Shown: piece by piece, positions 23,331-24,539 of the stretch
How positions within the stretch are numbered: position 1 is the first letter of the stretch
Layout: each line of letters starts with the position of its first letter
NCBI GenBank assembly: GCA_964374095.1
Contig: CAYJXJ010000057.1
Location: 1 to 24,539, forward strand
Direction of reading: 5' to 3'
DNA: 24,539 nucleotides
From: CAYJXJ01 sp964374095
Lineage (GTDB): Bacteria; Elusimicrobiota; Elusimicrobia; UBA1565; UBA9628
Notes under the pieces: model-generated
Databases searched by the model: none
Told to the model about the DNA's origin: nothing
What the model saw: only the letters and a program-made list of their open reading frames with translations
Translations under genes and position numbers: made by a program

Positions 23331-23408
23331 CGGCAACCTGACCCTCCCCTCAAGTGGGAGTCCGGGCTTTGCGCCCCCGCCTTGCGACGGGTTTGCCTTT
23401 ATCGCCCG
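23331..23408 (-). promoter_or_regulatory. Class I cyclic di-GMP (GEMM-I) riboswitch
   Basis: Read on the minus strand the leader has the conserved GEMM-I elements in order. They are AAAGGCAAACC (23390-23400), a 6-bp stem CCCGUC/GGCGGG closed by a GCAA (GNRA) tetraloop, GGGGCGCAAAGCC (23365-23377), a second stem with a bulge (GGACUCCC/GGGGAGGGUC), and the closing AGGUUGCCG (23331-23339). The positions equivalent to Vc2 G20, A47 and C92, which contact the ligand, are G, A and C. One base differs from the usual GGGACGCAAAGCC (A to G). G at position 20 favours c-di-GMP over the cGAMP variant. The aptamer ends 8 nt before the AUG at 23322, so control of translation initiation or a switch in P1 pairing is likely. 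ON or OFF sense cannot be read. Confidence 0.92.
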
Positions 23409-23470
23409 ATCGCGCCCACGGACCACCCCCAGCGGTCCGCACGGCACCGTCCGCGCGTTCGGGATGCTAC
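23409..23470 (-). other. 5' part of the riboswitch leader
   Basis: Untranslated leader between the predicted transcription start (about 23471) and the aptamer. It contains a GGACC/GGUCC hairpin (23420-23438) and further GC-rich self-complementary sequence (ACGG-CA-CCGT). No start codon with a plausible reading frame was found. The hairpins may affect folding of the aptamer. Confidence 0.45.
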
Positions 23471-23477
23471 GCCAACA

Positions 23478-23505
23478 AGTATAACAGAAATACTTGACTT
23501 GTCAA
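23478..23505 (-). promoter_or_regulatory. Sigma70-type promoter of the motor operon
   Basis: On the minus strand: TTGACA (23505-23500), a 16-nt spacer and TATACT (23483-23478), with TG two bases upstream of the -10 (extended -10). This is the best promoter in the window. The predicted start near 23471 gives a leader of about 150 nt containing the whole riboswitch. Confidence 0.8.
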
Positions 23506-23506
23506 G
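23493..23506. promoter_or_regulatory. Palindrome overlapping the -35 box (candidate operator)
   Basis: CTTGAC-TT-GTCAAG is a perfect 6-bp inverted repeat covering the -35 hexamer of the motor operon promoter. A dimeric regulator bound here would block polymerase. It lies about 40 bp from the -35 of the divergent gene. No regulator gene is in the window, so the factor is unknown. Confidence 0.45.
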
Positions 23507-23544
23507 GGGCAACTGTCGGCGCAAGCAACGTGCCCAAACGCACC

Positions 23545-23573
23545 TTGAAATGCGCCGCGGCCCCTGCTACACT
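23545..23573 (+). promoter_or_regulatory. Promoter of the divergent Met/Pro-rich protein gene
   Basis: TTGAAA (23545-23550), a 17-nt spacer and TACACT (23568-23573). The -10 ends 8 nt before the ATG at 23582, predicting a leaderless or nearly leaderless mRNA. Confidence 0.65.
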
Positions 23574-23581
23574 ATGACCGA

Positions 23582-24454
23582 ATGCCGGAAACAGATCCGC
23601 CGGAGGCCGGCGCGGACTTGGAAGATTCGCGCAACCGCCGCACCTGGCTGCTCCTGGGCGCGGCCATGATCCTCCTCGTCCTTCCCCTGCTGGGGGTCGC
23701 CTATCTGCACATCAACGACCGGACCGCCAGCGGAACGCCCGGCGCCCATGTCATGAAGGTCTTCGACCGGAAACAGGCTTCCTCACCCGTCGCGGCGGCG
23801 CCCCTGCTGGCCACACCCGCCATCCCGAAGCAGGACTCCTTGGTCAAACCGATGGTCGAGACCGATTTGCCGGCGTCTTCGACCTCCAGCTCGCTGGGTT
23901 TCGTAACCGGCGGCGGGGAGTACCAACAAACGGCCCCCAAGCCGGCCCCCGTAATCCCCCCCACCGACGCGGGACAGGCGGTCGGTGGGCCACCCGCGGC
24001 CTTGGGGCGGATCCCCGCCCCCCCCGCCGCGCCTCCGGCCCCCGTCCCCGCCCCCGCCGCGGACTCCAAGAAGTCCTGGGCTCCTCCTAAGCTGGGCTCC
24101 CGGCAGTCGGGCCTGAAGCCCGCATCCTGGTCCACGGAGAAGGGCAAGGCCGCGCCGGGGAAGGGGAACGCGGCGGCGCCGGGCGGGGCGCCCATGGACC
24201 CCGCTCAAATGCAGCAGATGATGCAGATGATGGGCGGTGGCGCGGCCGGGACGGGAGGGACCGCGCCGGGCGGCATGGACCCCGCCGCCATGATGCAGAT
24301 GATGCAAGGGATGGGCGGGGCGGGAGGGACCGCCCCGAGCCTGCCGCCCAACATGGACCCGGCCGCGATGCAGCAGATGATGCAGGGTCAAAAACCCGCC
24401 CAACCGCCTCCGGGCGTGGAACTCCCGCCCTCCACGAAGAAGAAGACCCCCTAG
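23582..24454 (+). CDS. Membrane-anchored Pro/Gly/Met-rich repeat protein, unknown function
   Basis: 290 residues, not recognised. An acidic, then arginine-rich N-terminus (1-20) precedes a single membrane helix (about 21-42), giving an N-in anchor with the rest in the periplasm. Residues about 43-200 are low-complexity Pro/Ala/Ser/Gly. The C-terminal third has three copies of MDPAxMQQMMQ-like motifs (205-215, 232-242, 258-268), spaced 26-27 residues apart by glycine-rich linkers. The protein ends in PPSTKKKTP. Met/Gln-rich repeats can bind copper or form amphipathic helices, but neither is established here. The gene is divergent from the motor operon and shares its 260-bp control region, so joint regulation is possible. 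Translation is supported by the promoter and the ordered repeats. Confidence 0.7.
   Translation: MPETDPPEAGADLEDSRNRRTWLLLGAAMILLVLPLLGVAYLHINDRTASGTPGAHVMKVFDRKQASSPVAAAPLLATPAIPKQDSLVKPMVETDLPASSTSSSLGFVTGGGEYQQTAPKPAPVIPPTDAGQAVGGPPAALGRIPAPPAAPPAPVPAPAADSKKSWAPPKLGSRQSGLKPASWSTEKGKAAPGKGNAAAPGGAPMDPAQMQQMMQMMGGGAAGTGGTAPGGMDPAAMMQMMQGMGGAGGTAPSLPPNMDPAAMQQMMQGQKPAQPPPGVELPPSTKKKTP
24194..24385 (+). repeat. Three Met/Gln-rich coding repeats
   Basis: Three in-frame copies of MDPA-(A/Q)-M-(Q/M)-Q/M-MMQ within the 290-residue protein, separated by Gly/Ala/Thr/Pro linkers of similar length. The DNA copies share CATGGACCC and ATGATGCA-type stretches, consistent with tandem duplication. Confidence 0.7.
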
Positions 24455-24539
24455 CTCTACTGAGGTGCTCCCAGTTCTTCGGACCACGGTTGACCTGATT
24501 TAAGGTGGTCGTTGCCGTTGTCGTTCGAAGAGAAGAAGA
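24455..24539. other. Terminal 85 bp, no gene seen
   Basis: After the stop of the repeat protein only a TTGACC followed by TGATTTAAGG stands out, possibly part of a promoter for a gene beyond the window. No terminator hairpin is clear. Confidence 0.3.

Noticed and set aside
1..24539. CRISPR array, tRNA, rRNA, insertion sequence or prophage
   Set aside because: No regularly spaced direct repeats, cloverleaf-like sequence, transposase motif or phage gene was found on either strand.

Overview
This is a roughly 24.5 kb, very GC-rich bacterial window. Predicted lipoproteins, an outer-membrane beta-barrel, an AsmA-type protein and a class A penicillin-binding protein indicate a diderm (Gram-negative type) cell. 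The PorV/UPF0164-like barrel joined to TPRs, the many TPR proteins and the gene mix would fit a deep-branching phylum such as Elusimicrobiota or Omnitrophota. That placement is inference, because no rRNA or other marker is present. I see no tRNA, rRNA, insertion sequence, phage gene or CRISPR array.

Layout. 1-651 holds the 3' end of an acyl-CoA dehydrogenase. 800-3055 (-) is a PBP1A-type peptidoglycan synthase, divergent from a GlpD-type FAD oxidoreductase (3104-4441, +). Downstream on + are a secreted S9 peptidase, a FecR-domain protein, an AsmA-like protein and a TPR protein (4455-9900), then a Phd/VapC-type toxin-antitoxin pair (9994-10655). A minus-strand operon (14527 to 10725) encodes a cysteine desulfurase, the tRNA thiolase MnmA, a small lipoprotein and D-Ala-D-Ala ligase.

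The most striking part is 14799-23505, which reads as one eight-gene minus-strand operon. A near-consensus sigma70 promoter (23478-23505) is followed by a leader of about 150 nt carrying a class I cyclic di-GMP (GEMM-I) riboswitch (23331-23408). The genes in order are: a PorV-like barrel with TPRs; a small TPR protein; a single polypeptide joining the FliF RBM3 domain, one transmembrane helix, FliG middle and C-terminal domains and a TPR; a proline-rich coiled-coil protein; FlbD; MotA; MotB; and a lipoprotein. A 9-bp hairpin follows the last stop. The operon therefore has a stator (MotAB), a rotor-like fused FliF-FliG, envelope parts and second-messenger control. It has no FliM/FliN, export apparatus, rod, hook or filament gene. 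Four of the five classical FliG torque charges are lost, and the fifth is Asp to Glu. I interpret it as a flagellar-motor-derived, stator-powered envelope machine, or a radically rebuilt motor, whose expression responds to c-di-GMP. The rest of the genome is needed to tell which.

A second pattern covers the window. At least six genes have a -10-like hexamer only 5-8 nt before the start codon, which predicts leaderless transcripts. The riboswitch operon, with its long leader, is the exception.
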